Shown piece after piece: positions 36,277-44,394 of a stretch of DNA of 64,000 nucleotides (positions within the stretch are counted from its first letter, which is position 1; each line of letters opens with the position of its first letter). The notes beneath the pieces were generated by a model, which was not told the origin of the DNA, searched no databases, and worked only from the letters and a program-made list of their open reading frames with translations. This DNA is from a virus. The stretch covers positions 124,001-188,000 of the IMG/VR virus record IMGVR_UViG_3300029983_000007. One strand, 5' to 3'. Position numbers and translations under genes: made by a program.

Positions 36277-36971
36277 TTTACAATTAGTATAAATTTTATA
36301 GGATCACCTTCATCATCAACACTACATTCAACTTTATTTCTCCACATTTTTTTAGATGTCCAATTATCCAACGTTCTGAATAGACGATTCATATTTATAT
36401 CATCATCTGTGAATTGATCTCTTGTTATATAAATAATCACTTTATTGTCAGATATTTCTACTTTTGTTTTCTTCTTACCTTTATAAAAATTTTCACAATC
36501 TTGTTTTATCTTTGATAGTATAGGTAATTTTTTAGAGTCAGTGTTTTGTATAATCTTATTGACAAATTGCATTGATTTATATTTAGATATTGAACCAAAG
36601 AAGTCTTTTGTAAACATAAATTCTCCAACAACATAACTTCTTTGAGTATCTAAATCTAAGAAGCCATATCTCAATATAGAATTTTCTTTTATACCAAAAA
36701 AGAATGCTAATTTATTATCTTTTATTTGTAGTAGTATATCATATGCCGATGCTAATGAATGTTTATATTTAAAAATATCAACATAATCTTCTATTCCTGT
36801 TATAGTTTCAGTAGAGAAAAATACGTGATATTTGTATAATTTTCTATATGTATCATTTGAAATGAAATGATAGTCATGATTTGATACTATCTGAAGATAA
36901 GTTAAGAATGAGTGCTTACCAGATAATGTATATGTTTCATTTAGTGAATATTTTTGAAATTTTGTTATCAT
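36273..36971 (-). CDS. Small protein with MITKF-type N-tag, no C-tag
   Basis: 232 residues. Starts MITKFQKYSLNE, a second N-tag type with an L-x-E site at residues 10-12, but ends FILIVK rather than KFN(I/L). The body is alpha/beta with GKHSFLTYLQIVSNHDYHF and a basic FYKGKKKTKVEIS segment. Not recognised. Two bases after the previous stop, ATGA overlap with the next start. Confidence 0.65.
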   Translation of the reverse strand: MITKFQKYSLNETYTLSGKHSFLTYLQIVSNHDYHFISNDTYRKLYKYHVFFSTETITGIEDYVDIFKYKHSLASAYDILLQIKDNKLAFFFGIKENSILRYGFLDLDTQRSYVVGEFMFTKDFFGSISKYKSMQFVNKIIQNTDSKKLPILSKIKQDCENFYKGKKKTKVEISDNKVIIYITRDQFTDDDINMNRLFRTLDNWTSKKMWRNKVECSVDDEGDPIKFILIVK

Positions 36972-36973
36972 TA

Positions 36974-37291
36974 TTATATGTTAAATTTTTGTGCTGCTAA
37001 AAATGCTAATAATTCTTCTTTGCTTTCTGCCCAATACATAATTTTTGATATCGAATAATAACCATTATATGAACTATCATCAAATTTTATATATTTGGAT
37101 GTATATGATTCAACATGAGGCATATATACTCTGCCTATTATAATATCGTCACCAGATCTTTTATAATTAAAATAATGATTATCTAATATAACATAGTCTT
37201 TATCTTCTGGGTAGTCATTTTTATCAAGATTCGCATTATTACTAACACTTCTTTCGTGTACTTCTTCAAATAATTTAAAATCTGTTATCAT
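36974..37291 (-). CDS. Tagged small protein (MITDFKLFEE...QKFNI)
   Basis: 105 residues from the ATG at 37291, which overlaps the previous stop (ATGA). An upstream start at 37345 would lie inside the neighbour and bury the tag. N-tag MITDFKLFEEVHE, C-tag AAQKFNI. The body has YVILDNHYFNYKRSGDDIIIGR and a WAESKEELLAFLAAQKF helix. Unknown function. Confidence 0.72.
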   Translation of the reverse strand: MITDFKLFEEVHERSVSNNANLDKNDYPEDKDYVILDNHYFNYKRSGDDIIIGRVYMPHVESYTSKYIKFDDSSYNGYYSISKIMYWAESKEELLAFLAAQKFNI

Positions 37292-37611
37292 ATATTGTAT
37301 TTGTTTGCAATAAAAGATGCCGCTAATAAATCTAAATCTAAGCAATCATCAAGATTATCTGAACTATATATAGCATGTTCTCTTACTTCTGAATATGAAA
37401 ACTCATATTTCTGTTTGTCTATTCTTGTTACTCTGTTATAATCATATTCACTTGGATCATTATAATACTTATATAACCGTGTCATATGAACAAAGTGTTC
37501 ATCAATACTATTAACTTCCAATATTATAATACAAGTTTTCATTTTCCATAATACATATTTCTTTATGTTTAGTATATCTTCGTTGTTTTCAAATTTTTTA
37601 ATATATTTCAT
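37288..37611 (-). CDS. Tagged small protein (MKYIKKFEN...NKYNI)
   Basis: 107 residues. N-tag MKYIKKFENN, C-tag IANKYNI. The body starts VLWKMKTCIIILEVNSIDEHF, a beta-rich domain, and ends in LDDCLDLDLLAASFIANKY. Function unknown. ATGA overlaps on both sides. Confidence 0.74.
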   Translation of the reverse strand: MKYIKKFENNEDILNIKKYVLWKMKTCIIILEVNSIDEHFVHMTRLYKYYNDPSEYDYNRVTRIDKQKYEFSYSEVREHAIYSSDNLDDCLDLDLLAASFIANKYNI

Positions 37612-37976
37612 AGATTAAACTTTTTTGAATTTTTTATAGTCATAATTTGATTATATTCAGTTGGATATGTCTCTTTCAAATAATCATAAATTTCTGTCAT
37701 TTGCTCAATTGTTAAATTATTAATAAATCCTACCTGATATGTATCTGTTATTGTAAAATCTTCAATTTCTGCAAATAAATCATTACCAGAAAAATCATTT
37801 TTTATATGAACGTTTTTAATAATATTATTTTTGCTATAATATATTTTTTTATCTATTATGTCAACGCTACCACCTATTAAATCAACTAAATTAAATATTT
37901 CTATAGTTAATAATAGTCTTGTTCTACCGTTAGTGAATTCTTCGTTTAATTTATAATTATCGAATTTTGTTATCAT
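37608..37976 (-). CDS. Tagged small protein (MITKFDNYKLNE...KKFNL)
   Basis: 122 residues from the ATG at 37976. The longer frame would need a TTG at 37991. N-tag MITKFDNYKLNE matches MITKFQKYSLNE of the gene at 36273. C-tag NSKKFNL. The body is alpha/beta, with LLLTIEIFNLVDLIGGSVDII and a helix TIEQMTEIYDYLKETYPTEY. Unknown function. Overlaps the 3' end of the upstream gene by 20 bases. Confidence 0.72.
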   Translation of the reverse strand: MITKFDNYKLNEEFTNGRTRLLLTIEIFNLVDLIGGSVDIIDKKIYYSKNNIIKNVHIKNDFSGNDLFAEIEDFTITDTYQVGFINNLTIEQMTEIYDYLKETYPTEYNQIMTIKNSKKFNL

Positions 37977-38319
37977 AGTTGAATTTTTCAAATGTTTTTA
38001 TATGTTTATTCTCTCCCATTAAAGTATTAGGTACATTCTGTGTATCAGTTTGATTAAAAACGTTATTTTTAGTCTGAACTTTGAACTTATCATAAAGTGT
38101 TTTAGCTATTTTATTAATGTCTAAATCATTCATTGTTGCTTGATTGATATAATTACTTATTTCACTTCTTATTTCATCAGACTGATTGAATATTTCATCA
38201 TTGAATGTTTGAACTTCACTTTTCTTAATTTCCTTATCTTGGGAAATCAATCTCTTAATTTCTTCTTGAACCAAATCAAAATATTTTTTTACTAAATCTT
38301 CATTTCTTGTATCAATCAT
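37957..38319 (-). CDS. Helical protein with an internal tag-like segment, first gene of operon
   Basis: 120 residues, acidic and helical (LVKKYFDLVQEEIKRLISQDKEI, then DEIRSEISNYINQ). Near its end it contains KHIKTFEKFNYDNK, which looks like an N-tag (MKHIKTFE type) embedded at the C-terminus. It may be a remnant of an overprinted or fused tagged gene. Not recognised otherwise. A TATTTATATATAA element precedes it at 38349-38337. Confidence 0.62.
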   Translation of the reverse strand: MIDTRNEDLVKKYFDLVQEEIKRLISQDKEIKKSEVQTFNDEIFNQSDEIRSEISNYINQATMNDLDINKIAKTLYDKFKVQTKNNVFNQTDTQNVPNTLMGENKHIKTFEKFNYDNKIR

Positions 38320-38336
38320 AATAGACTGTTTTTTCT

Positions 38337-38349
38337 TTATATATAAATA
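38337..38349 (-). promoter_or_regulatory. Candidate phage-type promoter of the tagged operon
   Basis: Minus-strand TATTTATATATAA, 17 bases upstream of the ATG at 38319, is identical to the element at 63656-63668 before a regulator/endonuclease cassette. Confidence 0.48.
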
Positions 38350-38383
38350 AAAAAAAACTTAAAACTTTTTTAATAATAGAATT

Positions 38384-39517
38384 ATGATGAAATTTTTAAT
38401 TATAATATCATTAGTAATATTGATACCATGTATATTATTTATACTATATGTGTTATTTACTGAAATATATTCAAAATATATTAGCAGGAGAAATTTTATA
38501 ATTCTTAAAAAAAATATTACATCATTAAATAAAAATGTTAAAGAATTAAAAAATATAATTGTAGATTTGCCTTGTGCGTTATTGAGTAGTTATAATGAAT
38601 CAGTGAGTAATAAAATAACAGATGATATTGTAACAATCGAATATTATAGAAAATTACAATGTGTTTATGATTCATTGATTGAATATAAGAAAATTATTAA
38701 TAGTATTAACAATTCAATATTATTAATATCTAATAGCAAATCTGACATTCTTAATTATATACAATATAATTATCCTTATTGTGAAAATTATATTAAAGAA
38801 GAATTGAATAAATTTTTAACTGAAATTAATATTGATAATAGTAAGGATTATACTAAAAGTAGAATGCATAGGTTGATTAATGAGCAGAAAATATTAGACA
38901 ATAAATTGAATATGTTTTTAAATAAAATAGTAAAGATTAATAACATAATAACAGATTATAAAAATATAAATATTAAAATATCAGAACTGAATAACTTAAA
39001 TTTATTGTGGCTTAAAAATAAAAAAAAATTAGAATCTATTAAAGTTGGAAATAGATATAATTCTCTTATTAAGCCTGATTTTAACTATTATGTTGATAAT
39101 ATGAAAAACAATTTGGAGTTAAGCTTGAAATATTTAAATGATGAAGATTTAAATAATTCATTGTTATGTTATGGTTATTGTTCTACTAGCGTTTCATTAT
39201 TAACAAAAACATATGATTCTATGTCAAAATTGCTGTTGGATTATAATAATAGTAATAAGTATATTAAATTAAACAGCAAATGTATAATTAATATACGAAC
39301 AAAAATTGATGATATTATATTTAAGTTAGGTGTTAAAAATTCTAATAGAATACTTTATGACGAATATAAAAATGATATATTAATTTATAAAAACCTTCTA
39401 AATTTTGATAAAATTTCTGCATCAGAAAAACATAAAGATATTGTTAAGAATCTTGAAAAATTATTAATCAATATAGAAATTGAAATTGCACTATATTATA
39501 AAAACAAAAAAATGTAG
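38384..39517 (+). CDS. Membrane-anchored coiled-coil protein
   Basis: 377 residues. A single hydrophobic N-terminal segment (residues about 3-27, FLIIISLVILIPCILFILYV) is followed by a short basic stretch and a long helical, Asn/Lys-rich region with coiled-coil character to the end. Topology is probably inner-membrane with the bulk on one side. No family recognised; EzrA-like septum proteins have a similar outline, but I see no specific match. Monocistronic, divergent from the tagged operon, ended by the hairpin at 39506. Confidence 0.65.
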   Translation: MMKFLIIISLVILIPCILFILYVLFTEIYSKYISRRNFIILKKNITSLNKNVKELKNIIVDLPCALLSSYNESVSNKITDDIVTIEYYRKLQCVYDSLIEYKKIINSINNSILLISNSKSDILNYIQYNYPYCENYIKEELNKFLTEINIDNSKDYTKSRMHRLINEQKILDNKLNMFLNKIVKINNIITDYKNINIKISELNNLNLLWLKNKKKLESIKVGNRYNSLIKPDFNYYVDNMKNNLELSLKYLNDEDLNNSLLCYGYCSTSVSLLTKTYDSMSKLLLDYNNSNKYIKLNSKCIINIRTKIDDIIFKLGVKNSNRILYDEYKNDILIYKNLLNFDKISASEKHKDIVKNLEKLLINIEIEIALYYKNKKM

Positions 39518-39534
39518 ATTTCTCTACATTTTTT
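39506..39534. terminator. Bidirectional terminator
   Basis: Stem AAAAAATGTAGA/TCTACATTTTTT with a TTTC loop lies between two convergent genes and overlaps the last codons of the membrane protein. Confidence 0.85.
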
Positions 39535-39535
39535 A

Positions 39536-40303
39536 TTATTTATAATCTTTAGGTGTTACTATTTTAATGTTTTTGTTATAATATATAATATATAAATTAT
39601 TATAGAAAGTGTGTGTTATTAATTCATTATAGTAATATTCTTTTATTTTATCTATATCTCCTCTGATATTAGCAGTACCATTTAGAAATTGTTTTATTTC
39701 TATTTTACCTAAATCTTGCCATGCACCAACTTTATTTTCTACTTCTTTACATTTTTCATTGAAAATTAAATTATAAAATGTTTCAAATTGTCCAGAATCT
39801 TTACCAAAGCTTATTTTTATGAATTTTTTATCAAAATTATAAACATCTACATTAGTGTAACTTCTAGTGTGTATATATGATTTGAAATCCTTATCATTGA
39901 GATTATATCTTTCTTTGAATTTGAACCATTCAATAACCTCAATTATGTTATCATTTTCAAGTTGAGGTAATTTAGCTCTATCATCAAATTTTAATGAAAA
40001 TATACTTTTAATTAATTCAAAAATTTTATCATCAGGCTTAATTTTAGAAAAATGTGAACTTATTACGTTATCTGCCTCTGAATAATTTTTTATTTTATAT
40101 GAATCAGAATAAAAACTCTGAGGAACATCTACTCTTAATGTATTATATTTTTGTATTAGTTTCTCAATTTTATTTTTGTGAAACCTATCTTGATTTTGTA
40201 CATAACCAAATCCTTGATCATATAATGCACTAAATATTGTATCTAAATCCTTTTCTGAATTTATTTGAGGAACTTTGAATTCTTCTTCTTTATTATTTTC
40301 CAT
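39536..40303 (-). CDS. Hypothetical protein, 255 aa
   Basis: Not recognised. Hydrophilic, with an acidic N-terminus MENNKEEEFKVPQINSEKDL, YDQGFGYVQNQDRFHKNKIE and a C-terminal YNELITHTFYNNLYIIYYNKN. No tag, signal peptide or membrane span. Divergent from the tagged pair at 40356. Confidence 0.62.
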   Translation of the reverse strand: MENNKEEEFKVPQINSEKDLDTIFSALYDQGFGYVQNQDRFHKNKIEKLIQKYNTLRVDVPQSFYSDSYKIKNYSEADNVISSHFSKIKPDDKIFELIKSIFSLKFDDRAKLPQLENDNIIEVIEWFKFKERYNLNDKDFKSYIHTRSYTNVDVYNFDKKFIKISFGKDSGQFETFYNLIFNEKCKEVENKVGAWQDLGKIEIKQFLNGTANIRGDIDKIKEYYYNELITHTFYNNLYIIYYNKNIKIVTPKDYK

Positions 40304-40355
40304 AAAAATTGATTCTCATTTTTTTATATATATTAATAAATGATATTCAAATTTT

Positions 40356-40748
40356 ATGTTAGATAAATATTTAGATTTTATAAATGAAAATTTCAATATA
40401 ACTGAAGGTTATGTTAATCATCCATCTGTTGTGTATTGGAGTGAAAATGCTGATAGCTTGTTAAACGATAATTGGTTTGATATTTCTGTTAATAGATATA
40501 GTCCTCCTGTATATATCATTAAATTTAGAGTAGGAGATAATGATAAGGATCAATATAATTATTATAATGTGGTGATTGAAAAAGGAACAACAGATACTTA
40601 TTATATGGAAAATCCTGAACCTTTTATTGAAAAATTTAAAACAGAATTTTTAAAACATCCATTAGATTATATTGACAACATGAAATATGATCCTAAAGCA
40701 TTAGGTGATTTGGGTCATATTAGAAATTCATCTAAATTCAATCTATAA
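40356..40748 (+). CDS. Tagged small protein (MLDKYLDFINE...SKFNL)
   Basis: 130 residues. The start MLDKYLDFINE fits the N-tag pattern with an I-x-E site. C-tag NSSKFNL. The body has VVYWSENADSLLNDNWFDIS and VYIIKFRVGDNDKDQYNYYN. Function unknown. One base separates it from the next tagged gene. Confidence 0.7.
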   Translation: MLDKYLDFINENFNITEGYVNHPSVVYWSENADSLLNDNWFDISVNRYSPPVYIIKFRVGDNDKDQYNYYNVVIEKGTTDTYYMENPEPFIEKFKTEFLKHPLDYIDNMKYDPKALGDLGHIRNSSKFNL

Positions 40749-40749
40749 T

Positions 40750-40980
40750 ATGAAAATAGAAAGATTTAATGAAGATCATGAATTTGATGTTAAACTAAAT
40801 GAATTAAACAATAAACTTTATAGTATAATTTTCAATGAATTAGAACTTGAGAGTGTTCAATATACTGATGATGTGCAAATATCATATGATAGTGTACGTA
40901 ATGCATGTGATAAAATTATATCATATTTTGGAGGTGAGTTCTTATTATCTGCACTTGATACTAAAAAATTTAATTTATAA
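40750..40980 (+). CDS. Tagged small protein (MKIERFNED...KKFNL)
   Basis: 76 residues from the ATG at 40750, directly after the previous stop. Starts MKIERFNEDHE, ends DTKKFNL. The body is a short helix, DVKLNELNNKLYSIIFNELE, and a second one near the end. An in-frame upstream start would overlap the neighbour. Closed by a terminator immediately downstream, so the C-tag here is not followed by another tagged gene. Confidence 0.7.
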   Translation: MKIERFNEDHEFDVKLNELNNKLYSIIFNELELESVQYTDDVQISYDSVRNACDKIISYFGGEFLLSALDTKKFNL

Positions 40981-41008
40981 AAAAAGTTCAGATTTCTCTG
41001 AACTTTTT
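40981..41008. terminator. Bidirectional terminator
   Basis: Stem AAAAAGTTCAGA/TCTGAACTTTTT with a TTTC loop between the tagged pair and the convergent thymidylate synthase gene. Same loop as the hairpin at 39506. Confidence 0.87.
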
Positions 41009-41009
41009 C

Positions 41010-41837
41010 TTATATAGCTAACTCCAACGGAGATTTTATTTTTTCTATTCCTTCAATTCCAATTATTTCAAAATCATTTATAGTATAATCATAGAAATTT
41101 TTATTCTCTTTTAATATTAATTGTGGTTGAATTTCTAATGGTGTTCTTTCTAATAATTCTTCTAAAGCATCAAAATGTCTATCATATACATGAAGATTTT
41201 GTGTTAAATGACAAAATTTACCAACATTATATCCTAGATGTCCAGCAATCATCATTTGAAATGCCGTATACTGACATTTGTTTATTGCGCCAGCAGTTAA
41301 ATAATCATTGGATCTTTGTGTTAATGTCATATCTAAATAATATTCATTGTTTATTTTTCTAACTGACCATAATGTTTCATATGCACAAGGAAATAAACCT
41401 GGATTTTTAAATTCATCATATTGATACATATTAATAATATGACGACGACCAAATGGATCATTTTTTAATCCTTCTAATAATTTATTCATTAAGTCATATT
41501 TTTTAATAGTATGTCCATACCTATTTCCAATTGTTAAATCTCCAATATTCCACTCGTCCCACCATTTTATTCCAATATCATGGGCTACATCTAATGAGCT
41601 TGTTTGATTTTGATATATCCAAAATATTTCTTTTATTCCAGTTTTTATTGCTGTGTTTCTCAATGTTGGAATTGGAAATTCGCCTTTTGAAATATCATAT
41701 TCCTCAAATACTTGAGTTATAAATTTTGTATAAGCCTCTGTACCATCTTTATATCTTGGTCTTGGATTCTCATCAAAACAACCTTCAGTTTTGATTTTAT
41801 TTAAATTTTCTATGTAATATTTATCTGCTTTATTCAT
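41010..41837 (-). CDS. thyA: Thymidylate synthase
   Basis: 275 residues, full length. Converts dUMP to dTMP with methylenetetrahydrofolate. The catalytic Cys is in LFPCAYETLWSV near residue 151, the variant seen in a Gram-positive and phage subgroup instead of PCH. GRRHIINMYQY carries the phosphate-binding arginines, followed by TLTQRSNDYLTAGAINKCQY and the nucleotide-binding HVYDRH. The Asn in GAINKCQY favours dUMP over dCMP. Supports phage DNA synthesis in an AT-rich genome. 16 bases downstream of the Dam gene in the same leftward unit. Confidence 0.92.
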   Translation of the reverse strand: MNKADKYYIENLNKIKTEGCFDENPRPRYKDGTEAYTKFITQVFEEYDISKGEFPIPTLRNTAIKTGIKEIFWIYQNQTSSLDVAHDIGIKWWDEWNIGDLTIGNRYGHTIKKYDLMNKLLEGLKNDPFGRRHIINMYQYDEFKNPGLFPCAYETLWSVRKINNEYYLDMTLTQRSNDYLTAGAINKCQYTAFQMMIAGHLGYNVGKFCHLTQNLHVYDRHFDALEELLERTPLEIQPQLILKENKNFYDYTINDFEIIGIEGIEKIKSPLELAI

Positions 41838-41853
41838 TTTGTTATTTGCGTTT

Positions 41854-42690
41854 TTAAAAATTCATATATAATGACTCATAAATCATTGAGTCATTGCTAT
41901 TTCCTGTTACTCTTCTGAATGATGAATTACCAGATTTCAAATATTCATGATTAGTATAATTTATAGGTATTTCTATTGTGAAATCATTGCCATCTTTAAT
42001 TTTGCCATCATATGATAATATATATGTAAATTCGTTATTATTTATCCAATTGAAGAAACCATTAGTATCAAAATTACCAAAATACATACCTTTTGTTGCA
42101 TTGTAAGGTGGATCTAAATAGAAAAAATCATCTTTATTGGTATTTTTATATTCATCAAATGAACAATGTTTAAATGTGACATTATTATTGTTTAATAAAT
42201 CTGATGCGCCTAATACAATATCATAAAAAGATTTAGGATTTATGCCTGGCCTTGTAAAGTGACAACTGCTATTAAATTTTCCACTATTGTTATACCTTGG
42301 CATACCATTTGTAGTGGTTCTCATTATGAACATAAAATCTATTGGATTATGTTCTATATTATATCTACTTCTTATTAATTCAAAAAAATCCTTCCTGTGT
42401 TGAATATCTGAATAATTAAACTCAGTCCATAATTCAGTATATCCTTTCATTAACTCTACTGGTTTTTCTTTTATGAAATTCCATAGATTAATTAAATCTT
42501 CATTTAAGTCTGAACATTGAAATTTGTAAAATTTAGATTTATCATCTCTATTTAACAGCTCAATTAAAACAGATGATGAATCACAGAATGGTTCATAATA
42601 TGTTTCAAATGATTTATTAGGTATTTTATTGCAAATGTTTTCAGATTGTGATCTTTTAGATCCACTCCATTTTATTATTTGTTTATTCAT
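41854..42690 (-). CDS. dam: Dam-type DNA adenine N6-methyltransferase
   Basis: 278 residues, D12-class. The N-terminal KWSGSKR motif is followed by the cofactor loop YYEPFCDSSSVLIELL near residue 33. The catalytic DPPY in FFYLDPPYNATKG is near residue 194, with CHFTRPGINPKSFYD between them. The usual FxGxGS of motif I is PFCDSSS here, a tolerated variant. Likely methylates the phage DNA against restriction or marks it. Recognition site not predictable. Overlaps the upstream gene by 8 bases. Confidence 0.9.
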   Translation of the reverse strand: MNKQIIKWSGSKRSQSENICNKIPNKSFETYYEPFCDSSSVLIELLNRDDKSKFYKFQCSDLNEDLINLWNFIKEKPVELMKGYTELWTEFNYSDIQHRKDFFELIRSRYNIEHNPIDFMFIMRTTTNGMPRYNNSGKFNSSCHFTRPGINPKSFYDIVLGASDLLNNNNVTFKHCSFDEYKNTNKDDFFYLDPPYNATKGMYFGNFDTNGFFNWINNNEFTYILSYDGKIKDGNDFTIEIPINYTNHEYLKSGNSSFRRVTGNSNDSMIYESLYMNF

Positions 42691-43033
42691 TGTTGTCTTC
42701 TAGTAATCTCAATTTTAATTCTCTTAATAATCTATTCCAATATGGCTTAATTTCATCATAGTGTATATCTTTTATTACTGTGTTAATTTCCTTTATTGTA
42801 TTATAAGATTCAATAGGTAATGTGTAACCAGCTATTGGATAAATAATTTCAATATTACTATCACCTATTTGTATAGGTAAATATAGTTCACGTATAATAT
42901 AATTTTCTTTTAATTCTTCATCTGAAGATATATTTGTATTTATAATGTAATTTTGTATTATTTCTTCTGACTGATATCTTGTTAATCCTGATACATTTAT
43001 TTTGTATACCATTATTAATAGTTCCTTTTTCAT
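42683..43033 (-). CDS. Hypothetical protein, 116 aa
   Basis: Starts MKKELLIMVYKINVSGLTRYQSEEIIQNYI; an inner ATG (MVYKINVSG) at 43012 is also possible. IYPIAGYTLPIESYNTIKE lies in the middle. Ends RELKLRLLEDNNE, loosely like the basic C-terminal motif group. One base downstream of the preceding small gene and 8-base overlap with dam, so co-expressed. Not recognised. Confidence 0.6.
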   Translation of the reverse strand: MKKELLIMVYKINVSGLTRYQSEEIIQNYIINTNISSDEELKENYIIRELYLPIQIGDSNIEIIYPIAGYTLPIESYNTIKEINTVIKDIHYDEIKPYWNRLLRELKLRLLEDNNE

Positions 43034-43034
43034 A

Positions 43035-43214
43035 TTATAATTTATTTAATTTTTCTAATTTATCTTTTCTTGTGACTGTATCTACAATTAGAACGGTGCC
43101 TTCTGCACATTTTATTTTATCAATTATACATTTACAATTTTTTAATTCTATATTTATTTCATCTAAATCTTTTTGCTTACTATAATATCCTCCTATTAAA
43201 ATTGCTTTCATCAT
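43035..43214 (-). CDS. Small protein with RKxKLxxL C-terminus
   Basis: 59 residues (58 from the second ATG). MMKAILIGGYYSKQKD start, then a Cys-containing middle (LKNCKCIIDKIKC) and a C-terminus TRKDKLEKLNKL that fits the basic C-terminal motif. Coupled to the next gene by a 1-base gap. First gene of the leftward unit with dam and thyA. Function unknown. Confidence 0.62.
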   Translation of the reverse strand: MMKAILIGGYYSKQKDLDEINIELKNCKCIIDKIKCAEGTVLIVDTVTRKDKLEKLNKL

Positions 43215-43270
43215 AATTCATCTATTTTTTTTTAAATTATAGTCATTAAATATATTATAGTTTAATTAAA

Positions 43271-43300
43271 AATATACAAAAATATACAAAAATATACAAC
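43271..43300 (+). repeat. Three 10-bp direct repeats upstream of HTH gene
   Basis: AATATACAAA occurs three times in tandem (last copy ends AAC), one helical turn apart. It lies 22 bases before the small HTH gene and between divergent units. It could be the binding array of that protein or of a phage regulator. Confidence 0.6.
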
Positions 43301-43304
43301 TAAA

Positions 43305-43317
43305 TATTTATATATAG
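43305..43317 (+). promoter_or_regulatory. Candidate phage-type promoter
   Basis: TATTTATATATAG, only 4 bases before the ATG at 43322. If it is a -10 element the message would be nearly leaderless, so the spacing is unusual. Confidence 0.35.
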
Positions 43318-43321
43318 TGGT

Positions 43322-43450
43322 ATGAAAGCAAAAGAAATATTAGATAAATATAAAATAAGTAGAAATACTTTATGTAATTGGGTTAAAAAAGGATTGATTG
43401 AAGTAGATAAAACTCCATCTGGTAGATATATTTACATAGATGGAAAATAA
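43322..43450 (+). CDS. Mini HTH protein (MerR/IS607-resolvase-like)
   Basis: 42 residues. MKAKEILDKYKISRNTLCNW followed by VKKGLIEVDKTPSGRYIYIDGK. This is the helix-turn-helix plus wing found at the N-terminus of MerR-type and IS607-type serine-recombinase proteins, here alone. 14 bases before the endonuclease gene at 43465 and after three 10-bp repeats. Probably a DNA-binding partner or regulator of the endonuclease. Confidence 0.7.
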   Translation: MKAKEILDKYKISRNTLCNWVKKGLIEVDKTPSGRYIYIDGK

Positions 43451-43464
43451 CGACGACGATAAAT

Positions 43465-44394
43465 ATGAAATTCACAACTGAAGATTTTGTTATAAAATCA
43501 AAAGATGCTCATGGAGATAAATATGATTATAGTTTAGTAAATTATATAAATAAAAGAAGTAAAGTTAATATAATTTGTCCAATTCATGGAGAATTTGAAC
43601 AAATTGCATATTATCATTATTATTTTAAACAAGGCTGTCAAAAATGTAAAGTAAATAAGCAATTGACAACTGAAGAATTTATAGAAAGAGCAAAATTAAT
43701 ACATGAAGATAAATATGATTATAGTTTAGTAAACTATATAAATGCATATACTAAAGTTGATATTATTTGTAAAAAACATGGAATTTTTTCAATTCGTCCT
43801 GCTGATCATATTAATAATAAGAAAATTAATTGTAGTATGTGTAGTTTAGGATATAAAAAAAATAATAAAATTACAACTGAAGAATTTATTAAACATGCTA
43901 ATGATGTTCATCATTATAAATATAATTATTCAAAAACAAATTATAAAAATTCAAAATGTAAAATAACAATAATTTGTGAAAAGCATGGTGAATTTGAACA
44001 AAATGCTTCAAGTCATATATCAGGTAAAGGTTGTCCTAATTGTAATACAAGTTTAGGCGAAAATAAAATAGAGAATTATTTAAAAAATAATAATATTGCT
44101 ATTGAAAAACAAAAAAAATTTGAATTATGTAAAAATATTAATTATTTGCCTTTTGATTTTTATTTAACTGATTTTAATATTTGTATTGAGTACGACGGTA
44201 TTCAGCATTTTGAAGTAATTGAATATTTTGGAGGTGAAAATAGTTTAAAAGAAAATAAAATAAGAGATAATATAAAAAATGAATATTGTAAAAATAACAA
44301 TATTCATTTAATTAGAATCTCTTATAAAGAAAAAATAGAAGAAAAATTAAATCACGAATTAGCTAATTTTTTAAATAATTCAGATCTTTTTTGA
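43465..44394 (+). CDS. Homing-endonuclease-like protein with three DUF723-type repeats
   Basis: 309 residues. Three tandem units of about 65 residues follow T(T/E)EEFI.(R/H)A..xH..KYDYSxVNY...I.C..HGxF...GC.KC (about 1-65, 66-132, 135-200). These are zinc-finger-like DNA-binding units. The C-terminal nuclease shows NYLPFDFYLTDFNICIEYDG, then IQHFEVIEYFGG and NNIHLIRISYKEK, a Vsr/very-short-patch-repair-like fold. Ends by overlapping the convergent glycosyltransferase gene by 43 bases. Forms a module with the mini HTH gene. Confidence 0.82.
   Translation: MKFTTEDFVIKSKDAHGDKYDYSLVNYINKRSKVNIICPIHGEFEQIAYYHYYFKQGCQKCKVNKQLTTEEFIERAKLIHEDKYDYSLVNYINAYTKVDIICKKHGIFSIRPADHINNKKINCSMCSLGYKKNNKITTEEFIKHANDVHHYKYNYSKTNYKNSKCKITIICEKHGEFEQNASSHISGKGCPNCNTSLGENKIENYLKNNNIAIEKQKKFELCKNINYLPFDFYLTDFNICIEYDGIQHFEVIEYFGGENSLKENKIRDNIKNEYCKNNNIHLIRISYKEKIEEKLNHELANFLNNSDLF

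Noticed and set aside
34663-37976. KFNI-stop/ATGAAATA junctions as a DNA-level recombination repeat rather than a protein tag
   Set aside because: The tag also ends genes followed by terminators or unrelated genes, and its codons vary synonymously between members, so protein-level selection explains it better. Recombination at junctions may still occur.
43271-43300. Three 10-bp repeats as a CRISPR or origin iteron array
   Set aside because: Units are tandem without spacers and too few; position before a small HTH gene suggests an operator instead.
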